From: Moritella sp. JT01 | Lineage (GTDB): Bacteria; Pseudomonadota; Gammaproteobacteria; Enterobacterales; Moritellaceae | Reading direction: 5' to 3' | Length of the DNA stretch: 50,656 bases | Assembly: GCF_001574435.1 (NCBI RefSeq) | Contig: NZ_LOCN01000002.1 | Coordinates: 1-50,656 of the forward strand | Notes under the pieces: generated by a model | The model's database searches: none | What the model saw: the letters and a program-made list of their open reading frames with translations, nothing else | What the model was told of the DNA's origin: nothing | In this document: piece after piece, positions 44,267 to 50,656 of the stretch | Layout: every line of letters starts with the position of its first letter | Numbering within the stretch: the first letter of the stretch is position 1 | Position numbers and translations under genes: made by a program

Positions 44267-44728
44267 TTAACACTCGAACGTCGTTAAGCGGGCTACGTCT
44301 TTTTGCACACGTTCTGCATATTCACCTTCAAAACGAAAACGATCTAAATCAAATTGCATACGCGTTTTTTTTGGTAATTCACTGCGAGCATCCATGATTG
44401 GCATATGTTTTACTTTGTCATAAAACGCATGTAAGTCAGGATACTGCTGCGCCCAATCAACAGGTTCTAAAGCAGGTATAGCCGCCAATAATTTACTGAT
44501 ACGAATAGTGCCTTCTGACAGGTCACATTCTTCACGCCCCATCGCTTTGGCAATGATCTGTACACTTTCAGTAATGCGGACTTTACGTGCAGCAATTGCT
44601 TCATTTTGTTGATTAAGCTGCTGTACTTGTTGTGCTTTCACACGATACAGTAAACGTCCCGCATACACTGATAATGCCAGAATGATCAGGCATCCGATGC
44701 CCATTAATATCATCCAACTCGCTTGCAT
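44267..44728 (-). CDS. DUF2489 membrane-anchored protein
   Basis: 153 residues. One N-terminal membrane segment (about 4-25, WMILMGIGCLIILALSVYAGRLL) is followed by a helical cytoplasmic part with many charged residues. It starts 2 bp after yihI ends, so the two are coupled. Family members next to yihI and hemN are known in vibrios and shewanellae as far as I recall; function is unknown. Confidence 0.8.
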   Translation of the reverse strand: MQASWMILMGIGCLIILALSVYAGRLLYRVKAQQVQQLNQQNEAIAARKVRITESVQIIAKAMGREECDLSEGTIRISKLLAAIPALEPVDWAQQYPDLHAFYDKVKHMPIMDARSELPKKTRMQFDLDRFRFEGEYAERVQKDVARLTTFEC

Positions 44729-44730
44729 TA

Positions 44731-45387
44731 TTAGTCCTCTGCGTCGTTATTCTTTAACTTCTTCTCTGTCGCTAAGAAGCGTTCATATAACTCATCTTCC
44801 GATAATTTTTCATTAGTAGTTTGAAGTGCTTTAGCATCAAGTTCTGCCATCATCGCTTCATCCCACTCATCTTCATCATAATCTTCTTCAAACTCTTCGT
44901 CATCAGCATAACCAAGTTCTTCAAGTAAGAATGCATGACGATCAACACCTTCATCGACATATGCTTGGTCATCACTGTTTAGCACTTCATTGTTATCTAA
45001 ACGTAGTAATAGACCACTTAGGCGTGCATCATTTTCTAGTTTGTCTAGCTCTTGCTCAAACGTTAATACCGGTGCAACAGGCTTAACTTCAGCTTTAGGT
45101 CGTTTCACTTTAACAATCGCAGGTTGCACAACTGGTGTCGGTGTCGTTAGCAATTGAATCGGTGCTTTACTGCCTACTCTTGGATCGCCCGACTTACGTG
45201 AACCACCCGTGCCTTTTTTACCTTTTACAGCTTCCGTGGTTTTATTACCTGATGTTAAACCTTTACGCTTTTTTAAACGTTTATGCTTACGCGCTTCTAA
45301 CGCTTGGGTATTCGTTTCACGCTTTTTGCGGTCTGATTTAGCAATAGCTAGCGGGCCGCCTGAACGTTCTTTTCTTTTACGAGTCAT
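44731..45387 (-). CDS. yihI: Der GTPase-activating protein YihI
   Basis: 218 residues from ATG 45387. The N-terminal 90 residues are very basic and disordered (MTRKRKERSGGPLAIAKSDRKKRE..RKHKRLKKRKG), followed by GSRKSGDPRVGSKAPIQL. The C-terminal half is acidic and helical (EQELDKLENDARLSGLLLRLDNNEVLNSDDQAYVDEGVDRHAFLLEELGY, then a long Asp/Glu tract). In E. coli YihI stimulates the GTPase Der (EngA) and so tunes 50S assembly. The protein here is longer than the E. coli one (169), mainly in the linker and acidic tail. Confidence 0.9.
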   Translation of the reverse strand: MTRKRKERSGGPLAIAKSDRKKRETNTQALEARKHKRLKKRKGLTSGNKTTEAVKGKKGTGGSRKSGDPRVGSKAPIQLLTTPTPVVQPAIVKVKRPKAEVKPVAPVLTFEQELDKLENDARLSGLLLRLDNNEVLNSDDQAYVDEGVDRHAFLLEELGYADDEEFEEDYDEDEWDEAMMAELDAKALQTTNEKLSEDELYERFLATEKKLKNNDAED

Positions 45388-45595
45388 AGTATTCTCTGTC
45401 TTTAATCTGTCTAATAACAAGGTTCACAATTATCTTGTTGACCATATTGTTTATTAGCGGGTATCGTATTGCGCCTTATTTAAAGATAGTCAATTGACCC
45501 GTCTTTATTAAGGGCATAATGAGGCAATTCTTTAAGTGAGCGCAGACTATCAAAAAAGCGAGGAAGAAAAAAGGTAATTCCGATCTGATGAAAAT

Positions 45596-45623
45596 AAAAA
45601 ACTCAGCCGAGGCTGAGTTTTTT
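45596..45623. terminator. Terminator of the cytochrome c4 gene
   Basis: AAAAACTCAGCC (45597-45608) pairs with GGCTGAGTTTTT (45611-45622), an A/T-flanked stem working in both directions. On the minus strand it ends the cytochrome gene. Confidence 0.85.
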
Positions 45624-45657
45624 ACGATATTAAAATGAACTCACTAAACAAAAATGA

Positions 45658-46281
45658 TTAGTGAAGACCACCTAGATATTTAGAAATCATTTCCATATCG
45701 GCAGGTTTCAATTTATATGCAATATCATGCATCATATCATTTTTGTCATTTGCACGTTCTTGGCTACTAAATTTCTCTAGTTGCGCTTTAATATAATCAG
45801 CATGTTGACCTGATATTTTCGGGAATTTAGCTGTTTCGCTACCATTACCACGTGGGCCATGACATGCAGCACAGCCAGCAATGCCACGTTCGATATCACC
45901 ACCACGATATAATTGCTGACCTGCAGCGATAACGTCTTCAGGTGTTTCTTCAGGCTTCATAGTTTTAGACGCAAAAAACGCCGCAAGATCCTGGATGTTT
46001 TGTTCAGTTAACATTGCAGACATACCCATCATGGTTGGATCATTACGACCCTTTTCACCACCAGTTTGCATCGCCAGTTGAAAATCTTTCAACTGCTTAA
46101 CAATATACGACGCATTTTGCCCCGCTAACTTAGGATAGATACTTGCAGGACTATTACCATCAGCACCATGACACGCTGCACATGTACCGGAAATAGCTTC
46201 ACCCGCAGCTGCATCCCCTGCAGCTTGGGCGGTACCCATTAATCCGATTAACATTGCAAAAGATAAGACAAGACTTTTCAT
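45658..46281 (-). CDS. Dihaem cytochrome c4
   Basis: 207 residues from ATG 46281. Signal peptide about 1-20 (MKSLVLSFAMLIGLMGTAQA). Two class I cytochrome c domains carry haem motifs CAACH (CAACHGADGN near residue 34 and CAACHGPRGN near 132), each with its KLAGQNASYIVKQL or KISGQHADYIKAQL distal stretch containing the usual repeat. A periplasmic electron carrier to terminal oxidases. The position between polA/engB and yihI/hemN is shared with vibrios. A perfect 19-bp palindrome lies upstream. Confidence 0.95.
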   Translation of the reverse strand: MKSLVLSFAMLIGLMGTAQAAGDAAAGEAISGTCAACHGADGNSPASIYPKLAGQNASYIVKQLKDFQLAMQTGGEKGRNDPTMMGMSAMLTEQNIQDLAAFFASKTMKPEETPEDVIAAGQQLYRGGDIERGIAGCAACHGPRGNGSETAKFPKISGQHADYIKAQLEKFSSQERANDKNDMMHDIAYKLKPADMEMISKYLGGLH

Positions 46282-46314
46282 AGCATTCCACTTGTTATTT
46301 TCAGCTTCCGATCC

Positions 46315-46333
46315 CATGTCACGGCGTGACATG
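46315..46333. promoter_or_regulatory. Perfect 19-bp palindrome between cytochrome c4 and engB
   Basis: CATGTCACG-G-CGTGACATG is a 9-1-9 dyad, 34-52 bp before the cytochrome c4 start and 73 bp before engB. The half-sites do not fit CRP, FNR or LexA. It is probably an operator for an unidentified dimeric regulator. Confidence 0.6.
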
Positions 46334-46405
46334 TTACACTTATTATTATTCTATTTGACTATTTTACACATTTTCAAAAAAAAGTAATCATTTAACACAA
46401 TTTCA

Positions 46406-47092
46406 ATGAGAGATATTAGATTGGATAACAAAAAGATACACTTCGAAAACGCTGCATTTAGGATTAGTGCGCCAGACATTAGTCACCTAACAGACGATTC
46501 GGGCATTGAAATTGCTTTCGCTGGGCGATCTAATGCAGGCAAATCAAGTGCATTGAACACGCTGACACGCCAAAAAAGCTTAGCGAGAACCAGTAAAACC
46601 CCTGGCCGTACGCAACTTATTAACGTATTTGAAATCGAAGAAGGCAAACGTCTTATCGATTTACCGGGTTACGGTTTTGCTAAAGTACCTTTTGAAGTAA
46701 AGAAAAAATGGCAGAAAGCCTTAGGTGAATACCTTCAAAAACGCCAGTCATTAAAAGGTATCGTGGTATTAATGGATATTCGTCACCCATTAAAAGACTT
46801 AGATAAACAATTAATTCTTTGGGCGATTGATTCTGATATCCCGGTGATGGCGCTATTAACCAAAGCAGATAAATTAAAACAAGGCGTTCGCAGTAAAACC
46901 GTTAAAGAAGTAAAAGAGGCGGTAAAAGAATTTGGTGGTGACGTAACAGTAGCCCCGTTCTCATCATTGAAACATACCGGTATCGATGTGCTTAAAAACA
47001 AACTATGCGAATGGTATGCTTTGGAACCTGCAATAAACATTGCTAGTGACGACGATGAAGCGTCTGACGTTGAATACATTAACGAAGACTAG
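46406..47092 (+). CDS. engB: Ribosome biogenesis GTPase EngB/YihA
   Basis: 228 residues. G1 [17 protein letters not shown] (about 33-49), G2 [10 protein letters not shown]3 [12 protein letters not shown]4 [12 protein letters not shown]5 FSSLKHTG. Essential for 50S assembly in E. coli. The ATG at 46406 has no visible ribosome site; a TTG at 46421 has GAGAG nine nt upstream and would give 223 residues. The C-terminus carries an acidic tail ([16 protein letters not shown]). It is convergent with Spot 42 and polA. Confidence 0.95.
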   Translation: MRDIRLDNKKIHFENAAFRISAPDISHLTDDSGIEIAFAGRSNAGKSSALNTLTRQKSLARTSKTPGRTQLINVFEIEEGKRLIDLPGYGFAKVPFEVKKKWQKALGEYLQKRQSLKGIVVLMDIRHPLKDLDKQLILWAIDSDIPVMALLTKADKLKQGVRSKTVKEVKEAVKEFGGDVTVAPFSSLKHTGIDVLKNKLCEWYALEPAINIASDDDEASDVEYINED

Positions 47093-47113
47093 TTCAAACT
47101 CTGAATTTCAGGC

Positions 47114-47210
47114 AAAAAAAACGCCTCGTCAAAAAGTGACGTGGCGATGAATAATAAATTCAATTTGAAACAAAAGGTTTGAAATATAATTTCGAACCTC
47201 CATACCCTAC
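47114..47210 (-). ncRNA. spf: Spot 42 small RNA
   Basis: On the minus strand the transcript starts GTAGGGTATGGAGGTTCG at 47210, matching the conserved Spot 42 5' end (E. coli GTAGGGTACAGAGGTAAG). AAACCTTTTGTTTC matches the conserved CAGACCTTTTACTTC region. It ends in a terminator stem, CGCC.CGTCA with TGACG.GGCG (47122-47146), then eight T residues. Length about 97 nt; E. coli Spot 42 is 109. It lies between polA and engB, exactly its place in E. coli and vibrios. A TATATT -10 box (47217-47222) precedes the start by 6 nt. It regulates carbon metabolism mRNAs with Hfq. Confidence 0.95.
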
Positions 47211-47307
47211 CTCGCTAATATACTTCAAACTTATTTACACCGAAAGTAAAATACGTTATTTAGTTACATTTTTTGTGACAAAGCGCACCTGCATCGTTAT
47301 TTTATGT

Positions 47308-47342
47308 AAAAAAACAACAAAACCAGCTCTGAGACTGGTTTT
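47308..47342 (-). terminator. Terminator of polA
   Basis: On the minus strand AAAACCAG (47342-47335) pairs with CTGGTTTT (47326-47319), followed shortly by seven T residues (47314-47308). Confidence 0.8.
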
Positions 47343-47384
47343 CTTTTAAATCACAATATAATGAAATTAACGCTTAATACAAAA

Positions 47385-50180
47385 TTAGTGCGCTTCATCC
47401 CAATTATCGCCCACACCTGCTTCCGCAATAAGTGGTACATCCAATGACATTGCCGCCGCCATCAACGCTTTGATATTAACAATGTAGTCGTCCACATGCT
47501 CTTCTTTGATCTCGAATACCAATTCATCGTGAACCTGCATTAACATACGAATAGAGTCTGTTTCCACAGTTTCCATCCAGCCAGCTACATTAATCATCGC
47601 CTTCTTGATAATGTCAGATGCAGTCCCTTGCATTGGCGCGTTAATTGCCGCACGTTCAGCCGCCATTTGACGCATTTTATTACGTGCATTAATTTCAGGT
47701 AGGTATAAACGACGCCCTGATAAGGTTTCAACATAGCCTTTATCTTTAGCCACTTTACGTGTTTCGTCCATGTACGTTAATACACCAGGGTAACGTTCAA
47801 AATAGCGCGTCATGTATTGCTTAGCTTCTTTTTGCGGAATGTTTAACTGACGACCTAAACCGAATGCGCTCATCCCATAAATAAGCCCGAAGTTAATTGC
47901 TTTGGCACTACGACGCTGATCACTCGTTACTTCATCAAGCTCAACAGAAAATACTTCTGCAGCCGTTGCGCGGTGAATATCTTTACCTTCCGAGAACGCC
48001 GTTAGCAGCCCTTTATCTTGTGATAAATGCGCCATAATACGTAATTCAATTTGGCTGTAATCCACTGCTACATATTTATAACCCGCTTCTGGAATAAATG
48101 CCTGACGGATACGTCGACCTTCACCCGCGCGTACTGGAATATTTTGTAGATTTGGATCGCTTGAAGACAAACGACCAGTCGCAGTAACCGCTTGGTGATA
48201 AGACGTATGCACCCGCCCGGTTTTTTCTTCAATCAAGGTTGGCAGTTTATCGGTATAGGTTGATTTTAGTTTACTTAAACTGCGGTACTCTAAGATAATT
48301 TTTGGTAATGGATAATTTAGAGCCAGTTCTTGTAACACTTCTTCTGCTGTCGACGGTGCGCCTTTTGGCGTTTTCTTAATGATCGGTAATTCCATTTTAA
48401 CAAATAGAATTTCTTGCAGCTGTTTTGGCGAACTCAGATTAAATGGTTGCTCGACAATTTCGTGTGCTTTAGCTTCTAGCTCCAGCATGCGAGTTCCAAG
48501 TTCAACACTTTGTGCATCGAGTTTTGATTTATCAATCAATACACCTTGGCGTTCTACCGTTGATAAAATACTGACCAGTGGCAATTCAACCTCGTTAAAC
48601 AACGCCACTAGCGAAGGTTCCGCCTCGATCTTTTCCCACAGTACATTGTGTAAGCGTAACGTAACATCGGCATCTTCCGCTGCATACGGTGACGCTTGCT
48701 CTAATTCAATCTGGTTAAAAGTTAATTGTTTTTTACCTTTACCGGCGATCTCTTCAAAGCTAATCGTTTTATGGCCTAAGTATTTATCCGCTAAGCTGTC
48801 CATGTCATGACGCGTCGCGATACTGTTATAAACGTACGATTCAATCATGGTGTCATAAGCAATACCCGCGAGGTTAATACCGTAGTTTGCTAGCACTGAT
48901 TTGTCGTATTTTAAATTTTGACCCACTTTTTTTGCATTACTGTCTTCGAGTAGTGCTTTTAGTGACGCTAATACATGATCACGGTCTAACTGCTCGGGCG
49001 CATCTAAATAGTCATGGGCAACCGGTAAATAAGCGGCTTCGCCTTCTGCAACTGCAAATGACAGTCCCACTAATTCAGCTTGTATATAATTAAGACTCGT
49101 GGTTTCAGTATCGAACGCAAACAGATCGGCTTTTTGTAACTTCTCTAACCAGCGATCAAAATCTGCTTGGGTTAAAATCGTTTCATAATTGCTGCGATCA
49201 ATTGTACAAGGGGCTACAACGTCATTACTGTCAGACTCACTTGCCGCTGAACTCGATTTTGCTGCTTTACCTGCATACACATGTTTAGTTGCATCAGCAC
49301 CGCCTAATAACGCCGCTAACCAACGTTTAAAGCCCATCTGCTGGTATAACTCAGCCAATGCATCGGTATCTGTTTCTGCGATAGCCAGATCATCAAGGGT
49401 TACACCGGTTTCAACATCCAATTTGATCGTCGCTAATGCATAAGAAATTTCAGCATTACCTTTATGCTCGATCATCTTTTTAGCGAGGGTTTTCGAACCA
49501 CGGAAACCTAAAGGGGCAATAGCGTCTAAGTTATTGTAGATATCTTTAATGCTGCCCAATCCCTGCAGCAAACCTAACGCGGTTTTCTCCCCAACACCTG
49601 GCACACCCGGAATGTTATCGGCAGCATCACCCATAAGCCCAAGCAGATCAATGATCAACTCTGGTGGTACACCAAATTTGTCTTTAACACCCTGTGGATC
49701 CAATACCGTGTCCGTCATGGTGTTGATCAGCGTGACATTCTCATCAACCAACTGCGCCATATCTTTATCACCAGTACTGATCAATACAGCACGACCTTCT
49801 GCACTAGCTTGCTTGGCGATCGTACCGATCACGTCATCGGCTTCAACACCCGAAATACAGATCAAGGGTAAACCCAATGCCTTAACGATGTCATGCACCG
49901 GTTCGATCTGACAACGTAGATCATCCGGCATTGGTGGACGATGCGCTTTATAATCTGGGTACATTTCATTTCGGAATGTAGGACCTTTGGCATCGAAGAT
50001 AACCGCGATATGACTGGGACTAAATTGTGTTAATAAGCTCTTTAACATGTTAACGACACCATACACAGCACCCGTCGCCATACCTTCAGCATTGGTCAAA
50101 TGCGGAGGTGAATGATAAGCACGAAACAGATACGAAGAGCCATCGACAAGCACGAGGGGATTGCTAGGGATCGTAGACAT
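47385..50180 (-). CDS. polA: DNA polymerase I
   Basis: 931 residues; E. coli Pol I has 928. The 5'-3' exonuclease is at about 1-290 ([44 protein letters not shown]). The 3'-5' exonuclease is at about 330-520, with its catalytic DxE intact in FDTETTSLN, so proofreading is expected. The polymerase domain is at about 520-931 ([65 protein letters not shown]). The ribosome site before ATG 50180 is weak. It is followed by Spot 42, as in E. coli. Confidence 0.98.
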   Translation of the reverse strand: MSTIPSNPLVLVDGSSYLFRAYHSPPHLTNAEGMATGAVYGVVNMLKSLLTQFSPSHIAVIFDAKGPTFRNEMYPDYKAHRPPMPDDLRCQIEPVHDIVKALGLPLICISGVEADDVIGTIAKQASAEGRAVLISTGDKDMAQLVDENVTLINTMTDTVLDPQGVKDKFGVPPELIIDLLGLMGDAADNIPGVPGVGEKTALGLLQGLGSIKDIYNNLDAIAPLGFRGSKTLAKKMIEHKGNAEISYALATIKLDVETGVTLDDLAIAETDTDALAELYQQMGFKRWLAALLGGADATKHVYAGKAAKSSSAASESDSNDVVAPCTIDRSNYETILTQADFDRWLEKLQKADLFAFDTETTSLNYIQAELVGLSFAVAEGEAAYLPVAHDYLDAPEQLDRDHVLASLKALLEDSNAKKVGQNLKYDKSVLANYGINLAGIAYDTMIESYVYNSIATRHDMDSLADKYLGHKTISFEEIAGKGKKQLTFNQIELEQASPYAAEDADVTLRLHNVLWEKIEAEPSLVALFNEVELPLVSILSTVERQGVLIDKSKLDAQSVELGTRMLELEAKAHEIVEQPFNLSSPKQLQEILFVKMELPIIKKTPKGAPSTAEEVLQELALNYPLPKIILEYRSLSKLKSTYTDKLPTLIEEKTGRVHTSYHQAVTATGRLSSSDPNLQNIPVRAGEGRRIRQAFIPEAGYKYVAVDYSQIELRIMAHLSQDKGLLTAFSEGKDIHRATAAEVFSVELDEVTSDQRRSAKAINFGLIYGMSAFGLGRQLNIPQKEAKQYMTRYFERYPGVLTYMDETRKVAKDKGYVETLSGRRLYLPEINARNKMRQMAAERAAINAPMQGTASDIIKKAMINVAGWMETVETDSIRMLMQVHDELVFEIKEEHVDDYIVNIKALMAAAMSLDVPLIAEAGVGDNWDEAH

Positions 50181-50270
50181 AAAATAAACTCAGTGAAATA
50201 AATGATGAATAGGCTAAGCATGCCACAAGCCGTGAATTCTCGCTATGTTGATGATAAAAATATATCTTGC

Positions 50271-50492
50271 GATCAGATCTTAACCACTCGATCATAGATC
50301 TTGATCTAACTGTGGATAACTCTGTTGACAATGACGATCAAAAAACTCAGTAAAAAATATAGATCGTTAATGGCAACAACTAAAACAATTAAATAACAAT
50401 AACTTAAATATTTAAACTGTAAGATCTAAAGTTATCTAACGCTTTTAGGTTATGTGGAAAAGAATCTCAAACTGAGAATATTATGTGTAAAA
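50271..50492. other. oriC: Candidate chromosomal replication origin (oriC) or part of it
   Basis: DnaA boxes TGTGGATAA (50311-50319, perfect), TGTGGAAAA (50453-50461) and TGTGTAAAA (50484-50492) share one orientation. Eight GATC sites lie in 156 bp. On the minus strand ACAGAGTTATCCACAG, followed by TTAGATCAAGATC, closely matches the E. coli oriC R4 end as I recall it. GATCTATATTTTT (50365-50353) fits the oriC 13-mer at 12 of 13. If this is not the origin, it may be a DnaA-controlled polA promoter. Confidence 0.5.
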
Positions 50493-50585
50493 AGAAGGCA
50501 TGATGATTAAAAAGAATACATCATTGAATAAATAAAATGTTTGATTTATGTTAATGAAAAATGATTTTGTTGCAGAAAATAAAAA

Positions 50586-50641
50586 GCCGGTATCAACCAG
50601 ACTTCTCGATAATCGAGGGATAAGAAGTCTGATCTACCGGC
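50586..50641 (-). terminator. Long terminator-like hairpin at the right edge
   Basis: GCCGGTA (50586-50592) pairs with TACCGGC (50635-50641), and CAGACTTCT (50598-50606) with AGAAGTCTG (50623-50631). An inner CTCGAT-A-ATCGAG competes. On the minus strand TTTTTATTTT follows, so it probably ends a minus-strand gene lying right of the window. A further CCGAA-AAAA-TTCGG hairpin abuts it (50642-50655). Confidence 0.65.
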
Positions 50642-50656
50642 CCGAAAAAATTCGGT

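Larger units (their letters stand above)
50181..50656. other. Gene-free region upstream of polA with oriC-like features
   Basis: No gene is seen in these 476 bp. They hold three DnaA-box-like sequences, eight GATC sites packed in 50271-50426, an A+T-rich core and, at the right edge, a long terminator-like hairpin. The polA promoter must also be here. Confidence 0.6.

Noticed and set aside
47263-47279. GTTACA-N5-TGTGAC upstream of Spot 42 as a CRP site
   Set aside because: The half-sites are in the reverse order compared with TGTGA-N6-TCACA, so it does not fit the CRP pattern. TGTGACAAAGCGCACC next to it is only a one-sided match.

Overview
The window looks like chromosomal DNA of a marine, probably cold-adapted gammaproteobacterium close to Moritella, Psychromonas or Vibrio. 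This is inferred from protein similarity recalled from memory, the A+T-rich intergenic DNA and gene order; no search was run. I see no insertion sequence, prophage, CRISPR array, tRNA or rRNA.

Left part (1-20800), accessory metabolism and regulation. A strong LexA-type SOS box lies at 63-82, next to the left edge. It is followed by an HlyD-family adaptor / DUF2955 membrane protein / MarR efflux operon (300-2805). Then comes a minimal ethanolamine catabolic operon, eutB-eutC-permease on the minus strand, with a divergent EutR-like AraC activator. Next are a LysR regulator divergent from a Bcr/CflA drug exporter, a YdcH-type small protein, the cobalamin adenosyltransferase btuR (which could supply the EutBC cofactor) and yceH. 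An A+T-rich islet at 11.8-13.9 kb holds a ToxR-like membrane-anchored regulator divergent from a small membrane-anchored protein that may be its ToxS/VtrC-like partner. After that come a LysR regulator with a DAACS symporter, a TetR regulator with an Old Yellow Enzyme gene (sharing an operator-like sequence), a membrane-anchored glutaredoxin-like protein, glutathione-dependent formaldehyde dehydrogenase and an SMR transporter.

Middle (20.8-32.7 kb), core genes: gmk, rpoZ, spoT (TTG start), trmH and recG on the plus strand. On the minus strand are a GNAT/thioesterase YiiD-like protein, dtd, a proline-iminopeptidase homologue that has lost its catalytic serine, a YihY membrane protein and bipA.

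Right part (32.7-50.7 kb) keeps much of the gene order seen around Escherichia coli polA-glnA. glnA has a sigma-54 promoter and two NtrC sites. It is followed by a DUF4124 protein, glnL (with its own NtrC site) and glnG. Further on are a PilZ-like protein, a ZIP/ArsP-type fusion permease with a histidine-rich loop and two Zur-type boxes upstream, a YciT-like DeoR regulator, a HAD phosphatase, hemN, a DUF2489 protein, yihI, cytochrome c4, engB, the small RNA Spot 42 (spf) and polA. The last 400 bases contain consensus DnaA boxes and eight GATC sites in 156 bp, resembling part of a gammaproteobacterial oriC.

The best leads for something undescribed are the divergent ToxR-like pair, the Zur-linked fusion permease, the pseudo-peptidase between dtd and yihY, the TetR/OYE operator module with its octanucleotide repeat, and the oriC-like region beside polA.
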